Positions 1 to 12,319 of a DNA stretch of 64,000 nt are shown here, piece after piece (the stretch's first letter is position 1; each line of letters opens with the position of its first letter). The position numbers and the translations under genes were made by a program. The notes under the pieces are model-generated. The model was not told the DNA's origin, made no database searches, and was given only the letters and a program-made list of their open reading frames with translations. Origin of the DNA: Unio delphinus (Eukaryota; Mollusca; Bivalvia; Unionida; Unionidae); assembly GCA_029339505.1 (NCBI GenBank), contig JAQISU010000166.1, positions 2,721,001 to 2,785,000 of the forward strand. The letters run 5' to 3'.

Positions 1-99
1 AATATTTTATTGAATCAGGTGTCAGCATTTTGTTAATACTCCATGCAAGAATATTTTAAGATTTAATGCTAACTGAACTTCAGCAGATTTAGTAATTTG

Positions 100-1010
100 A
101 ATACATTTAGTTTGTAATCTAGTCATGAGTACATCTAGTCACTTCAGTACAATACTCATTAGTACATCTGGTCTTTGTATCTAGTCATTAGTGTATCTAA
201 TTATTAGTACACCTAGTCATTAATAGATCTAGTCACTTTAGTGAATTACTCATTAGTATCTAGTCATTAGTACATCTAGTCATTTCAGTACATCTGGTCA
301 TATCATTACATCTGGTCATTAGTACATCTAGTCACTTTAGTACATCTAGTCACTTTAGTACATCTAGTCATTAGTACATATAGTCATTAGTACATATAGT
401 CACTTCAGTACATTCAGTCACTTTAGTACATCTAGTAATTAGTAAATATAGTCTTTAGTACATATAGTCATTAGTACATATAGTCACTTCAGTACATCTA
501 GTCACTTTAGTACATCTATTCATTAGTACATCTAGTCATAGTACATCTAGTCACTTTAGTACATCTAGTAATTAGTAAATATAGTCTTTAGTACATCTAT
601 TCACTTCAGTATATCTAGTCATTTCAGTACATCTAGTCATTAGTACATATGCGTGCTCAAGTACATCTAGTCACATTAGTACATCTAGTCATTTGTACAT
701 ATAATCACTTTAGTACATCTAGTCACTTTAGTACATCTAATTCTTAGTACATCTAATCACTTCAGTGTATCATCATTAGAAAATCAAGTCACTTCAGTGT
801 ATCTAGTCATTTGTAAATCTAGTCACTTCATAACATCTAGTCATTAATTCATCAAGACACTTGAGTACATCTAGCCATTAGTGTATATATTCATTCAAGT
901 ATATCTACTCACTTCAGTACATTTAATCATTAATACATTTACCGGTAGTCATTTCAGTACATCTAGTGACTTCAGTACACCTAATGATTAGTACATCATT
1001 ACTTTAGTTA
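100..1010. repeat. Minisatellite, ~17-19 bp TAGTACATCTAGTCAYTT-type unit
   Basis: About fifty diverged copies of a unit like AGTACATCTAGTCACTTT or AGTACATCTAGTCATT, with units of slightly different length intermixed (CACTTTAGT, CATTAGT and CACTTCAGT endings). The array fades out at both ends. It is non-coding and lies far downstream of CFAP276. Confidence 0.85.
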
Positions 1011-1764
1011 CAAGTTATACAAGTTAAGACAATAAAACAAAACAAAAAGAGAAATGCAACAAATTTTAGAGTAACTAAAACAGGTAACAAAATTCAGTGA
1101 TGCAAACAGGCAAGAAATCATAAGATACAAGCAATCAGCAAAACAAAGAATAAGCAAAGTATTTTGTTAGAAAGCATTCAAGATGTGAAGATTGCATTTA
1201 GGATTACTGAATATTGGAGTTCTTAGCTTATGTCATGCAAAGAAACAAAGACTACAGGTCAAAAAAGTACATAAGCAAAAAAAAAAGCAATCAATAGAAA
1301 TGATTAGCAATAGTTACTGTCTTGCAACTAGAATGATCTTCAGGATATAGAAAATGAATCCAACATTAAGTTTTCTGCTTTCTCCCCTTTCCATTTCCTA
1401 TGAAATGTTTAAACTACTGTACTAAACTACATTGATGATAACTATTAATTCCACCAGAAGTCTGCCAAGTTTACTAGTAATTAAAAAAAGGTGAAGTTAT
1501 AAATTGAGATTATTCTCACGATGCATCGAAAGAGTAAAATCAGTTTTGTAACTTATATGATTAGCTGTTTTCCATGATATCAAAGATTCTGAGTTCAAAT
1601 AATAATAAGAAAAAAACAGGAGGAATCATGCCAATGAGATAAAACATTTACATATTGGTCATTCTATTTTACTGTGAATAATGACAATAAAGAAGAAAAA
1701 CAATAATAACAATAATATTAAAAATAATAATTATTCTTAAAAAAAACCCAAATTGCTTTAAAAT
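1011..1764. other. A-rich non-coding stretch
   Basis: No gene, RNA or clear repeat seen between the 18-bp and 44-bp arrays, apart from A-rich runs near 1270 and 1680-1745. Confidence 0.6.
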
Positions 1765-2785
1765 AAACATCGAGGGTCATTATAAATGTGGCTTAGGGGC
1801 ATGTAATAATCACATCAGGTTCTTAATATGGCTATGCAGCCTGTAATAATCACATTAGGGTCATTATAAATGTGGCTATGGGGCATGTAATAATCACATC
1901 AGGTTCTTAATATGGCTATGCTGCCTGTAATAATCACATTAGGGTCATTATAAATGTGGCTTAGGGGCATGTAATAATCACATTAGGGTCTTTACAAATT
2001 AATAATTAATAATCACATTAGGGTCTTTATAAATCTAGCTATGCAGCCTGTAGCAGTCTTTGTCAATGTGGCTATGGAGCATGTAATAATCACTTCAGGG
2101 TCTTTATCAATGTAGCTATGGAGCATGTAATAATCCCATTAGGGTCTTTATAAATGTGGCTATGAAGCATGTAATAATCACTTTAGGGTCTTTATCAATG
2201 TGGATATGGAGCATGTAATAATCACATTAGGGGCTTTATAAATCTAGCTATGGAGCATGTAATAATCACATTAGGGTCTTTCTAAATGTAGCTATGGAGC
2301 ATGTAATAATCACATTAGGGTCTTTATCAATGTGGATATGGAGCATGTAATAATCACATTAGGGGTTTTATAAATCTAGCTATGGAGCATGTAATAATCA
2401 CATTAGGGGCTTTCTAAATGTAGCTATGGAACATGTAATAATCACTTTTGGGTCTTTATCAATGTGGATATGGAACATGTAATAATCACATTAGGGGCTT
2501 TATAAATCTAGCTATGGAGCATGTAATAATCACATTAGGGTCTTTATCAATGTGGATATGGAGCATGTAATAATCACATTAGGGGCTTTATAAATCTAGC
2601 TATGGAGCATGTAATAATCACATTAGGGGCTTTCTAAATGTAGCTATGGAAAATGTAATAATCACATTAGGGTCTTTATCAATGTAGCTATGGAGCATGT
2701 AATAATCCCATTAGGGTCTTTATTAATGTAGCTATGGAGCATGTAATAATCCCATTAAGGTCTTTATAAATGTGGCTATGCTTTT
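1765..2785. repeat. 44-bp minisatellite, about 23 copies
   Basis: Unit resembles CTATGGAGCATGTAATAATC followed by ACATTAGGGTCTTTATAAAT and four more bases; the spacing of GCATGTAATAATC (for example 2167 and 2211) is 44 bp. Variants in the tail (TATAAATCTAG, TATCAATGTGG, TCTAAATGTAG) alternate in the middle of the array, which suggests expansion in blocks larger than one monomer. Confidence 0.9.
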
Positions 2786-3814
2786 TGGAGCTGCTTTAAA
2801 TAGCAGCCCTTTAGTAACTATTGCCACACAATGTCATCATTAGGCACATCAATTTAGAGAGATATTCAGTTGGAAAATTGGAGAAACAAATACTGTGAAA
2901 TTATAGATTTGTTGCAGGAATTACATGACTCATGCATCAGGGTACTATTAAATTAGTATATCGCCCACTAATCAATTAAAATAGAAGACTGAAAACAAAC
3001 TCAGCCAAGATTTTGTCACTATCAAGTGGCATGCCAAATTTAATTGAAATCCAGCCATTAGAATAAGAATTGTTGGATAGAAACAAAAGTAAATAGGTCT
3101 GATTACCAGAGACAATAACTTTGCTAAATGAAGACACAAAATGCTTACAAATGAATTCAGCCAAGGTCAAACCCTATTAACCTGCATACAAAATTCAGTT
3201 GAAATCCAATAATGATGGGATTTATTGTGTGGTTCTGACAATCAAGGACTATAACTTGATTAAGTGGTGATTCCTACAACAATTAATTAAGAAAGTACTG
3301 TACAAAATTACATTTGGTACATCTAACAATCAGTGGATATAATTGTCAAAAAGATTATATAAAATGTTGACAAATTCAACCATGGCCTCATTAATATCTA
3401 GTTGCAACAAGTTTTTTGCAATTCAACGAAATTAAGGGAGTTCTTAAGTGGAAATGAAAGTGAGATCAAACATCTGGAACAGGGTTCCCAATCTTTTTTG
3501 GCAGCAACCCAAAAAAAAAAACCATTGTCTCACATTTTGATAAGCTTTTCCACCATCGAAAAAAGCAATTGTAATTGTAGTACAACATTGTTTACATGTC
3601 CTAGACTTGACCTTGTTCAAAACTGAGTTTATATCTGCTTGAACTGATTGACATTTTTTTATATAAATATTTTATTTAGGTAAACAACTAAAACTAAATT
3701 CATTATACTCTATGTGTATGAGCTTATTAACCAATTAGTATTCACATAAAGAAGAAATGGTAATCAGAGTCAGGGTTTTTCGAGATTCCTATGTGAATTT
3801 TATAATTTTCTGCG
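2786..3814. other. Non-coding stretch
   Basis: No supported gene or repeat; the short ORFs here have no recognisable features. Confidence 0.5.
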
Positions 3815-3990
3815 TTGTATGTAAAGTTCATTAAGATTATTCTACAAGGTTATTTTCCATTAGGTTAATGGCTGTTTTTAGAACATGCTAATGTGACCTT
3901 TGGTCCAGCATAGAACTATATTATTGTGTGACTGTAAGGATTTTACCAGTTGTGCTTTAACATTTAGCACTTTAAGTTGTATTATGGTGT
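3815..3990. repeat. Possible LTR-like dispersed repeat, copy 1
   Basis: Shares GTAAA...CATTAAGA, then AAGGTTATTTTCCATTAG, then AAAATGCT/AACATGCT with nearby TGTGACC with a segment near 60070-60260 in the same orientation. It lies upstream of the Gypsy-like element at 4.8 kb, so a diverged LTR is possible, but no target duplications or primer binding site were found. Confidence 0.35.
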
Positions 3991-5877
3991 GACCAGTTTG
4001 GGTTGAATTTTATTTTATTTAAGTAATTGAATTAGAGTTAATATTTTCTTTGGAAATCCAAAAGTGCAATGAAAAAGTTCTTGGATAAAGACATTCGTTT
4101 GAATTTATACTAAATTCAAACCTAGAATGATATTTCTGTGATTCAACAAGAGACGGTTGACACATCAGCACTTTGCAGACCATAACAGATATGTCATCAC
4201 CTTTAATTTTGGATCTCTTTGGGACTTGATCTGAGATACAGGACTTTTTATTATTAGGACTTGTGTCTTTAATTGGATTTTTAAAAAAAAAACAAATTAA
4301 TTTGCAATACCATAAGTTCTTTTTTCTCATTTTTCTACTTTGTATTCTATGTAAATAAATTATTTGTAACATTTTACAGAGTTTGTTCCACTCTTTTCTT
4401 TTACTTATTTCCAGAGCATAGGCTCTTAACAGAAAACTAGGTACTCCTATGCGATAAAAATTGTACTAAAATATTTCAGAAAACTTTTTTTTAATCCCAA
4501 ATTTTATTTCACATTTTAGAAATCTTTATTGAAATCAGCAAGCTATTTTACAATGTCATCAAAAGTGGAGATCTTTTTTTAAAATCCTACCTAGGAGTAG
4601 CAGTTAGACTTCTTGAAAAAAAGATGAATTTCTTCAACTTGTCAGATAATATGATCTTTCTGAGACAAAAGATTCTTTAAAAAAGCAAAAAATTTAAATA
4701 TTTTGGTCCAATATTTGGTGGGAAAGAATGTTTTGCATAAAAGTGCTTTGGTTTTGATCAGTAATCCTGTATCAGACTCTAGCATAAAAGGAAAGGAATT
4801 AAAATTAAAATACAAGATGAAATTAGAAAACTTGAACTTCAGAAAGATAAAGAGGAAAACCAAATGCAATTAGATAAGGAGGAAAGAGAGGTAAATGCTA
4901 TTTCAGAAAGGAGAGACAGAAACAAATGCAGTTACAGAAAGAAGAGAAACAAATATAAATGCACCTAGAATTGTAGAGAGAAAGAGAAAAGGAAAAAAGG
5001 GAATACCAATTTAGATTAAGAGAATTAGAGCTGCAAGTGAAAAGCACATTCCCACTTCACATTCAAATTCAAGTGTTGATATTACTAAGAATTTTAGATT
5101 AGTGCCACCTTTCTGAGATAAAGATGTAGACAAATATTTTCCTTATTTTGAAAATATTGCTTAAATGTTTAAACGGTCAAGGGAGCATCGGACTCAATTA
5201 TTACAGTATGCACTTTTTGGCAATGCCAGAGACATACATGCATCCCTGTCAGTACATCCGAGTGCTGACTATGATCTGGAGAAGGAATGGATCTTAAAGT
5301 GTTATAAATTAGTCCCTGAGGCTTATCAGCAAAAAATCAAAAACAATTTATAAAACAATTCTTGACAAAATCATGTCAAATTTGCAAGAGAAAAAAAGCA
5401 GTTATTTGATAGGTGGTTCTTAGCCAAGAAAGCTGATCAAGATTATGAAAATCCCTGACAACTTGCATTACTTTCAAGAACTATGTCCATAGTGACAAAA
5501 GACTTACCTTGATGAGCATCAGGTCAAAACTTTAGAAAATGCTGCTCATTCTGCTGACAAGTATTCCTTAGCTCATAAAGTTTATTTTGTAAGCAAGTCT
5601 TACACTCAACAGTCTTCTGGTAAATAAAAGTATTTCAGCCTAATATGAGCTCTTCTAAATTTCAATTTGGCACAACTTTTAGAAAGCATGTTTCTGATAA
5701 GAATGATCTGAAATCCTTATTTCTTCCTGCATGTAAGAAGAAAGGACACATTATTTCTAATTACTACAAAGTGAGATAAAGAAAAAACAGAATCAAGACA
5801 GACCTATTCCAAATGCTCTTATTTCTAAGAGGGTATAGTTATTTGTTGGATCTAATAAACCCCAGTCTGATTTTATT

Positions 5878-6306
5878 ATGGAGAATTATGAACCATTCAT
5901 GGTGAAGGGTTCTATATCACTTTGGAGACATTCAGCCAATCCCATCCCTATTAAAATTTTAAGGGACACAGGAGCTTTACAGAGTCTTTTATTAATAGGT
6001 ACTTTGCCTTTTTCTGAGAAGTCTTCTTCTAATGAGAGTGTTCTAATTCAGGGAGTAGAGTGCGGCTTTGTTAATGTTCCTCTACTTTGTGTAAATTTGT
6101 CATCAGACTTAATCTCAGGACCTGTAGCAGTCGGAACAGTGTCTGCTTTACTCATTGAGGACATTCTTTTATTACTAGGCAATGACCTAACTGGAGAAAA
6201 GGTTGTGATTAATCCACTTGTAACTGACAAGCCTTGTTTGGATCAGAAAGTTTATCCTATTGAAAAAAAATTCCCTGATATATACCCAGCCTGTGCAGTT
6301 ACTTGA
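5878..6306 (+). pseudogene. Retroviral-type aspartic protease region of the Gypsy-like element
   Basis: A 142-codon open stretch that includes the active-site motif ILRDTGALQS and a downstream hydrophobic-Gly strand (LLLGND). It is the longest intact piece of the element. The surrounding polyprotein is interrupted, so no active product is expected. Confidence 0.65.
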
Positions 6307-6699
6307 GTTAGAGCAAAGAAAGCTCTTGAGAATGATGTTGATCAGGAAAGTATTCCTGTAGATGACACATGTATTGGTCAGTCTTTTGATGAGGTCACTT
6401 TCACTCCTTGGTTGAATCAATCAAAAGTTATTAATCACAGTGATCCTCTTTTAACTACTCATTCTTTTTATTCTAATCTGGGTGACAAACGACAACCATG
6501 TGTCATTGAACATGTAAAAGATCCTGAGATCTCCTGTTTGTTGTAAAGAGCCATTGCTGAAACTGAATCCACAAAAGTACCTGTTTGTTATTTCATAAAA
6601 AATATGATTCGTATGAAAAAATTTAGACCTCATGAGGTACCTGCTGGTGACGAGTGGTCAGTGATTTATCAAATTGTAATTCCAAAACTTTACAGACAG

Positions 6700-7690
6700 G
6701 AAATACTTAGTCTGACCATGTCCTTTGGCTTGTCATTTGTGGATTAAATAAGACTTATCACAAGATCTTGAATCACTTCTATTGGCCAAAACTTAAAAGT
6801 GATGAGAGTAAATGCTGCAGATCTTGTGATACTTGTTAAATGGTAGGAAAATCCAATCAGAAGACTCATCTGCAACTTATTTCTGCATTTGACAAAACGT
6901 TCAGCAGAATAATGTCCAACTGTGTTGGTCCCTTACCTAAGACCATGTCAGGTAACCAACATTTGTTGACCATAATGTGGATGTCAACAAGATTCCCAAA
7001 GTAAATTCCTTTAAGGAAGATTAAATCTAAAACTATGGTAAAAGCTTTGATAAGGATTTTTACTAAATTTGGCCTTCCCGAATCTGTCCAATCTGATCAA
7101 GGGTCAAATTGTATTTCTGGAATATTATAGCAAGTAATGTACAAATTAGGTATCCAACAATTCATATCTTCTGCCAATCAACCTGTGATCCAAGGGGCAT
7201 TAGGAAGATTTCATAAACTTTGAAAAATATGATTCATTGATATTGTTTTGATACTGGTAGTGATTGGGATGAAGGCTACATTTACTATTGTTTGCTATAA
7301 AGGAATAAGTTCAAAAATCTTTAGGATTCGGTTCCTTTGAACTAATTTTTGCACATACTGGACCACTGAAGTTGTTTAAAGTGAAACTTCTTTCAAATGA
7401 AATTATGAAGATCCTGAAATCAATCTTCATGATTATGTTTCAAATTGTAAGTTGTCAAAGGCTTGTGAGATTGCAGGAACTATTCTACCCTTTATACAAA
7501 TGCAAAGGAAAGGAGTTTTCAGCCTGGTGAATTGTGTGGTGATAGAGTTCTGGCTTTCTTGCCCATACCACAAAATCCTCTTCAGGCCAAACATTATGGG
7601 CATTACACAGTTGAAAAGAAAGTAAATGATTTAAACTATATCATAAATACTCCTGTGATGCAAAAACAAAAATAACTTTGCCACATAATG
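6700..7690 (+). pseudogene. Integrase region of the Gypsy-like element
   Basis: Reading across frameshifts shows zinc-finger, catalytic core and C-terminal GPY/F-like parts (HYTVEKK, LNYIINT near 7595-7655). The order zinc finger - core - C-terminal domain is normal. Catalytic substitutions and multiple stops mark it as dead. Confidence 0.65.
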
Positions 7691-8465
7691 ACAGTATTTT
7701 AAGTTGATACTTTTAAATCTAGGCATGCCTTGAAAAAAAAAATGACATGTAACAATAGTATTTGAAGTCGGTAAGCTTAAATCTAGACAGTCTTTAAATA
7801 GTGGCAATTAATGACAGTGTTTTACATTAGGTCTTTAAAACTCATATTTCCTAACAACCATAAAATTCACCCAACAGTGGTCTACATATTATTATAAAAC
7901 AAGCTTGACCCATGTGTTTGTATGCTATTAGAGTAGCACCTGTCATGAATGACCACCACTTCTGCTAAAAAAAACAAATGGTCACTTTGATTATGTGGTC
8001 TCTAATAACTAAAAGATCTGGTCTCTCAAAAGAGGTGGACTCTCAAGACAGGTTTTAATATACCAGGTACTTATTACTACACAAGCTGACCCACATGCTT
8101 GTGTGCTGTGAAGAGCACATTAGTAATGACATTCACAGGTTATTATTTAAGCAGACAGGTTTTAACCTGGATAGTGGATGAGCTGGCAGTCAGTCCTACA
8201 TTCAACCCTATCTACATAGACCATTTTTCAGCTGATATACTCTGAAAAAATCTTCAGATATATTGCTAATACAGATACTGTCAGAAAGCATGTTTTCTAT
8301 TCTTTGTATCAATTCATTTTTATTAAATTTTGTTGACATCTGAAGATTATTTTTTTTTACTGCCAGACATATAAAACAGTTGTAAAATGGTAACACAAAA
8401 ATAGAGCTGCCCAAGATGAAGTGTCTGTATATGATGCTGCAAAGAATTAATTCTCAAAATATGTC
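7691..8465. other. Non-coding stretch after the Gypsy-like element
   Basis: No RT or RNase H coding similarity and no 3' LTR seen. Two short duplicated phrases (ACAAGCTTGACCCATGTG near 7900, and a diverged match near 8090) hint at an old repeat. Confidence 0.45.
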
Positions 8466-8466
8466 A

Positions 8467-8800
8467 GATCGGTACTTCATACCTCTACAGTGTGAGAGAG
8501 AAATGTGTCAAATCAGTACTTCATACCTACAGTGTAGGAGAGAAATGTGTCAAATCAGTACTTCATACCTACAGTGTGGGAGAGAAATGTGTCAAATCAG
8601 TACTTCATACCTAAAGTGTGGGAGAGAAATGTGTCAAATCAGCACTTCATACCTACAGTGTGCGAGAGAAATGTGCCAAATCAGTACTTCATACCTACAG
8701 TGTGGGAGAGAAATGTGTCAAATCAGCACTTCCTACCTACAGTGTGGGAGAAAAATGTGCCAAATCAGCACTTCATACCTACAGTGTTGTAGAGAAATAA
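8467..8800. repeat. 42-bp minisatellite, about 8 copies
   Basis: Unit of 42 bp (14 codons) built on TGTGGGAGAGAAATGTGTCA plus AATCAGTACTTCATACCTACA. All three plus frames stay open across it because the unit length is divisible by three; one frame would give repeats of SYLQCGREMCQIST. No start context, splice sites or flanking domain supports translation. Confidence 0.9.
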
Positions 8801-8814
8801 TGGATGAGATCTAG

Positions 8815-10223
8815 TAAACTTAAGACCAGGTTTACTTCTATAAAGTTTGTGACAGTTAGGTCATCATTTTACTAGGAAAAATTTACATATGTTATTCTAT
8901 TGTCCTCACAAAAGGTTATTAACAAGCTTTCCATGCTGCAATAATGCATTGTTTATGATTTGTTGTGCCAAGTAATAGAAATATTATTCAAATACAGCTA
9001 TCACAAGGTGGCATATTGATTAGATATTTGTAATAATCAACATACACATAAGGCTCTTAGTCATGATACATTATTAACACTAATTGTGAAATGAACTCCT
9101 CCATTGAACCAGTTGTTGTATTTACAAGAAAATTTTATCAGATTCTTTGAATTGTCTTTACATGTTGATTTAATGAGTTGTTAAATCAAAAGTATTAAAA
9201 AAAACAGATCAACTTTTGAAATCAAAATGTTGCGGCAAGCAAAAATATACATCTTTTATTAACTCCTACTCCAGATAATTCATTCAATCATTTATGTAAC
9301 AACAGAAACAATAAGAAATCTTTTGCTAACACAAGATATTATACCAAACAGGTTAAAATGTGCATTCCTGCTAAATGTCACGAACTGGAACATTTAATTA
9401 TAAAATATTCAGTACATTTGTATGTAAATTTAAAATGCTAGGTTGACATTATTCCAAAGTTATTATTCATAAACAATTTTTTCTAAATGGGGATTTTACA
9501 TGTATTGAGAAAAAAACCAGATAGATGGTTTTCAGGTAAATATTATCCTAAAAAAGATTAAAAGGATGAACATATCTTGTGAGATAAAATTTTATTTCAT
9601 GATCATAACAAAATACAAATATCCTACTTAATTCACATAATTTCAGTTATTGATGTTTTATGCCTTTTCCTCTGTATATCACTTAACATAGAATTGATTA
9701 ATTCATACATTCATATCTTTTTAGGTAAATAGTTAAGCAGATACATTTGATGATTGTTTCTAATGAAATAATTCTGAATTGTGTGTGCTGTGTAAAAGCT
9801 GCCTAACCATTACAAGGGAGGTAGCCACTCTAACAAATTTCTGTCAGAATTAGACATTTAGTTTGTGTTCTGTCCCTTATATTATCTTGGCAGTCCTTTC
9901 AAGATGACAGAGCAAGAAGAGCAAAAGATAAGCTGATAAATCTTTATTTCAGACTCAATGGTCCATGCATGATTTGAGCGTAAATGTACTTAACGTGTAT
10001 TATCAACTAATATTTTTGTCTTCGTCTCATTAATTCTTCAGAACTAATGCACAAAACAAATGAATATCTTATCCACTGCTATTATATATAAAAACATGGG
10101 TAACTATAAAGACAAAATATACATTGCTTCTGTCATTGTTAAGAAAAAAATTATTTTACTTCAAGCCAATAAAATTAAACAAGAAAATAACACTAACAAG
10201 ATAAGCTATAGATGTTAGAATAT
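8815..10223. other. Non-coding stretch
   Basis: No gene or clear repeat seen in 1.4 kb of A+T-rich DNA. Confidence 0.5.
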
Positions 10224-10740
10224 GAGACTGGGAATGAGATCTCAGACTGATATACATACACCCTATACAAAGATACGGAAATCAATGGTTAGACTGGGAA
10301 TAAGATCTCAGACCAACATACACACACCCTATACAAATATACAGAAATCAATGGTTAGACTGTGAATGAGATCTCAGACCAACATACACACACCCTATAC
10401 AAAGATACGGAAATAAATGATGAGACTGTGAATGAGATCTCAGACCAACATACACACACCCTATACAAAGATACGGAAATAAATGGTGAGACTGGGAATG
10501 AGATCTCAGACCTACATACACACACCTTATACAAAGATACGGAAATCAATGATTAGACTGGGAATAAGATCTCAGACCAACATACACACACCCTATACAA
10601 ATATACAGAAATCAATGATGAGACTGTGAATGAGATCTCAGACCAACATACACACACCCTATACAAAGATACAGAAATCAATGGTTAGACTGGGAATGAG
10701 ATCTCAGACCTACATACACACACCCTATACAAGGATACAG
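10224..10740. repeat. 66-bp minisatellite, about 8 copies
   Basis: Unit of 66 bp containing GAATGAGATCTCAGACCAAC, ATACACACACCCTATACAAA and GATACGGAAATCAATGGTT; for example, AGACTGTGAATGAG recurs at 10356 and 10422. It again gives open frames on both strands because 66 is a multiple of three. No coding evidence. Confidence 0.9.
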
Positions 10741-11277
10741 ATTAGAGTGAAACCTGTCAAAAGGACAGCCTATAAGAAGGATATCTATCAAACAGGATGC
10801 TCAATAAAATCTGCAATAATAGTCATCCTGTTGATCTGACTAATGCATAATACTGATTGTACATCCCTAACTTGACTTCTGCTAAGAAACGCACTGAATA
10901 TTTCAATTTAGTGTTTTCATTCATTCTTGCAATATCTGAATTGAGTGATTTCATTCTGTCTTTGCCAACATGACAATTATGGATATAGTTATATGATGAT
11001 ATCATGACAAAAAATATCTTGAATATATAAATTAAGTTGATGTCTTTCTAGCCTTTTTCTACAAAAAAAACATCTATGCATATAAAAGAGAAAGCTTTAA
11101 AGACTAAGAAAAAAGACTCCTGTCCATAAAGGACACAATCTTTAAATGTCCTTTATAGACAGGTTTCACACTATACAATGTACACATAAATACTTCCCAA
11201 CACCAGAATACATGTGAAAATGTCAACAAACTGTCATGGAAACATGAGCTTATGTATAAGCTGTATCAAACAAAAAC

Positions 11278-12062
11278 AATGTGGACCAATGTCTGGCAAA
11301 AAATTTCAATGAGAACCAAGGTGTGGCCAGAACATTCAGTGTGGACTAAGGTATGGCCAGAACATTCTGTGTGGACCAATGTCTGGCCAAAATATTCAAT
11401 GTGGACTAAGGTCTGGTCAGAACATTCAGTGAGAACCAAGGTGTGGCCAAAACATTCAGTGTGAACCAAGGTGTGGCCACAACATTCTGTGTGGAAAAAA
11501 GTCTGGCCAAAATATTCAGTGTGGACCAAGGTGTAGCCAGAATATTCAGAGTGGACTAAGGTCTAACCAGAACATTCAGTGAGGACCAAGGTGTGGTCAG
11601 AACATTCAGTGTGGACCAACATGTGGCCATAATTTTCAGTGTGGACCTGGGTGTGGCCAGAATATTCAGTGTGGACCTGGGTATGGCCAGAATATTCAGT
11701 GTGGGACAGAGTCTGGTTAAAATATTCAGTCTGGACCAAGGTGTAGCCAGAATATTCAGTGTGGACTAAGGTCTAACCAGAACATTCAGTGAGGACCAAG
11801 GTGTGGTCAGAACATTCAGTGTGGACCAACATGTGGCCATGATTTTCAGTGTGGACCTGGGTGTGGCCAGAATATTCAGTGTGGACCAGGGTATGGCCAG
11901 AATATTCAGTGTGGATCAAAGTCTGGCCAGAACATTCAGTGTATACCAATGACTTGCCAGAATATTCAGTGTGGACCAATGTCTTGTCAGAACAGAACAT
12001 TCAGTCTGAGCCAAGGTATGGCCAGAACATTGTGTGGAACAATGTCTGACCAGAACATTCTC
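11278..12062. repeat. 30-bp minisatellite with 210-bp higher-order repeat
   Basis: About 26 copies of a 30-bp unit like GTGTGGACCAAGGTGTGGCC plus AGAACATTCA. Monomer variants recur with a 210-bp period: 11521-11730 and 11731-11940 carry the same series (GTGTAGCCAG, GTCTAACCAG, GAGGACCAAG, AACATGTGGCCAT, then two CCTGG/CCAGG types). Frames are open over hundreds of bases on both strands only because the unit is 30 bp. Confidence 0.92.
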
Positions 12063-12319
12063 ATATATTTTTCCAATGTCAGTCTGATAGTTTAGACTCT
12101 CCAAAATAAACTCTCCAATGTAATCATAGCAATACCTCCCCAACACGTGATAGGTTTTCAAAGGACCAATATCCTAGATAGATAGAAATCTTCGTAATAA
12201 AAATATAATATAACAAAGTTTCAACAAATAATGAAACTCCTGCACTCTAAATTTGTCATGCCATTTCTGTAAATGTTCAATAAAATAATGAAGAAATCAT
12301 TAGGTTACCATAGTCTCTA

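Larger units (their letters stand above)
4780..7690 (+). mobile_element. Decayed Ty3/Gypsy (Gmr1-like) retrotransposon: gag, protease, integrase
   Basis: Domains in order: a Lys/Glu-rich coiled-coil gag start (about 4780-5050); a gag core with VPPF and a KYFPYFENIA motif and the LVPEAY motif (5100-5350), the SCAN-like gag type; a degenerate zinc knuckle (CKKKGH, about 5730); a protease with DTGA at 5965-5976; and an integrase with zinc-binding CRSCDTC (about 6810-6835), NCVGPLPKT and SDQGSN. A C-terminal QPGE-type segment follows (about 7520-7670). Several stops and frameshifts are present. Two of the three integrase catalytic acids are lost: Asp to Asn at 6918-6920 and Glu to Gly at 7203-7205. 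No reverse transcriptase or RNase H lies between protease and integrase, the order known for Gmr1-like elements, and none follows. Confidence 0.75.

Noticed and set aside
1..3000. CRISPR-like array because of regular repeats
   Set aside because: Repeats are contiguous with no unique spacers, in eukaryotic DNA; ordinary minisatellites.
11252..12161. Several ORFs rich in VWPEHSVWTK or HTECSGHTLV repeats
   Set aside because: Generated by the 30-bp period of the minisatellite on both strands.
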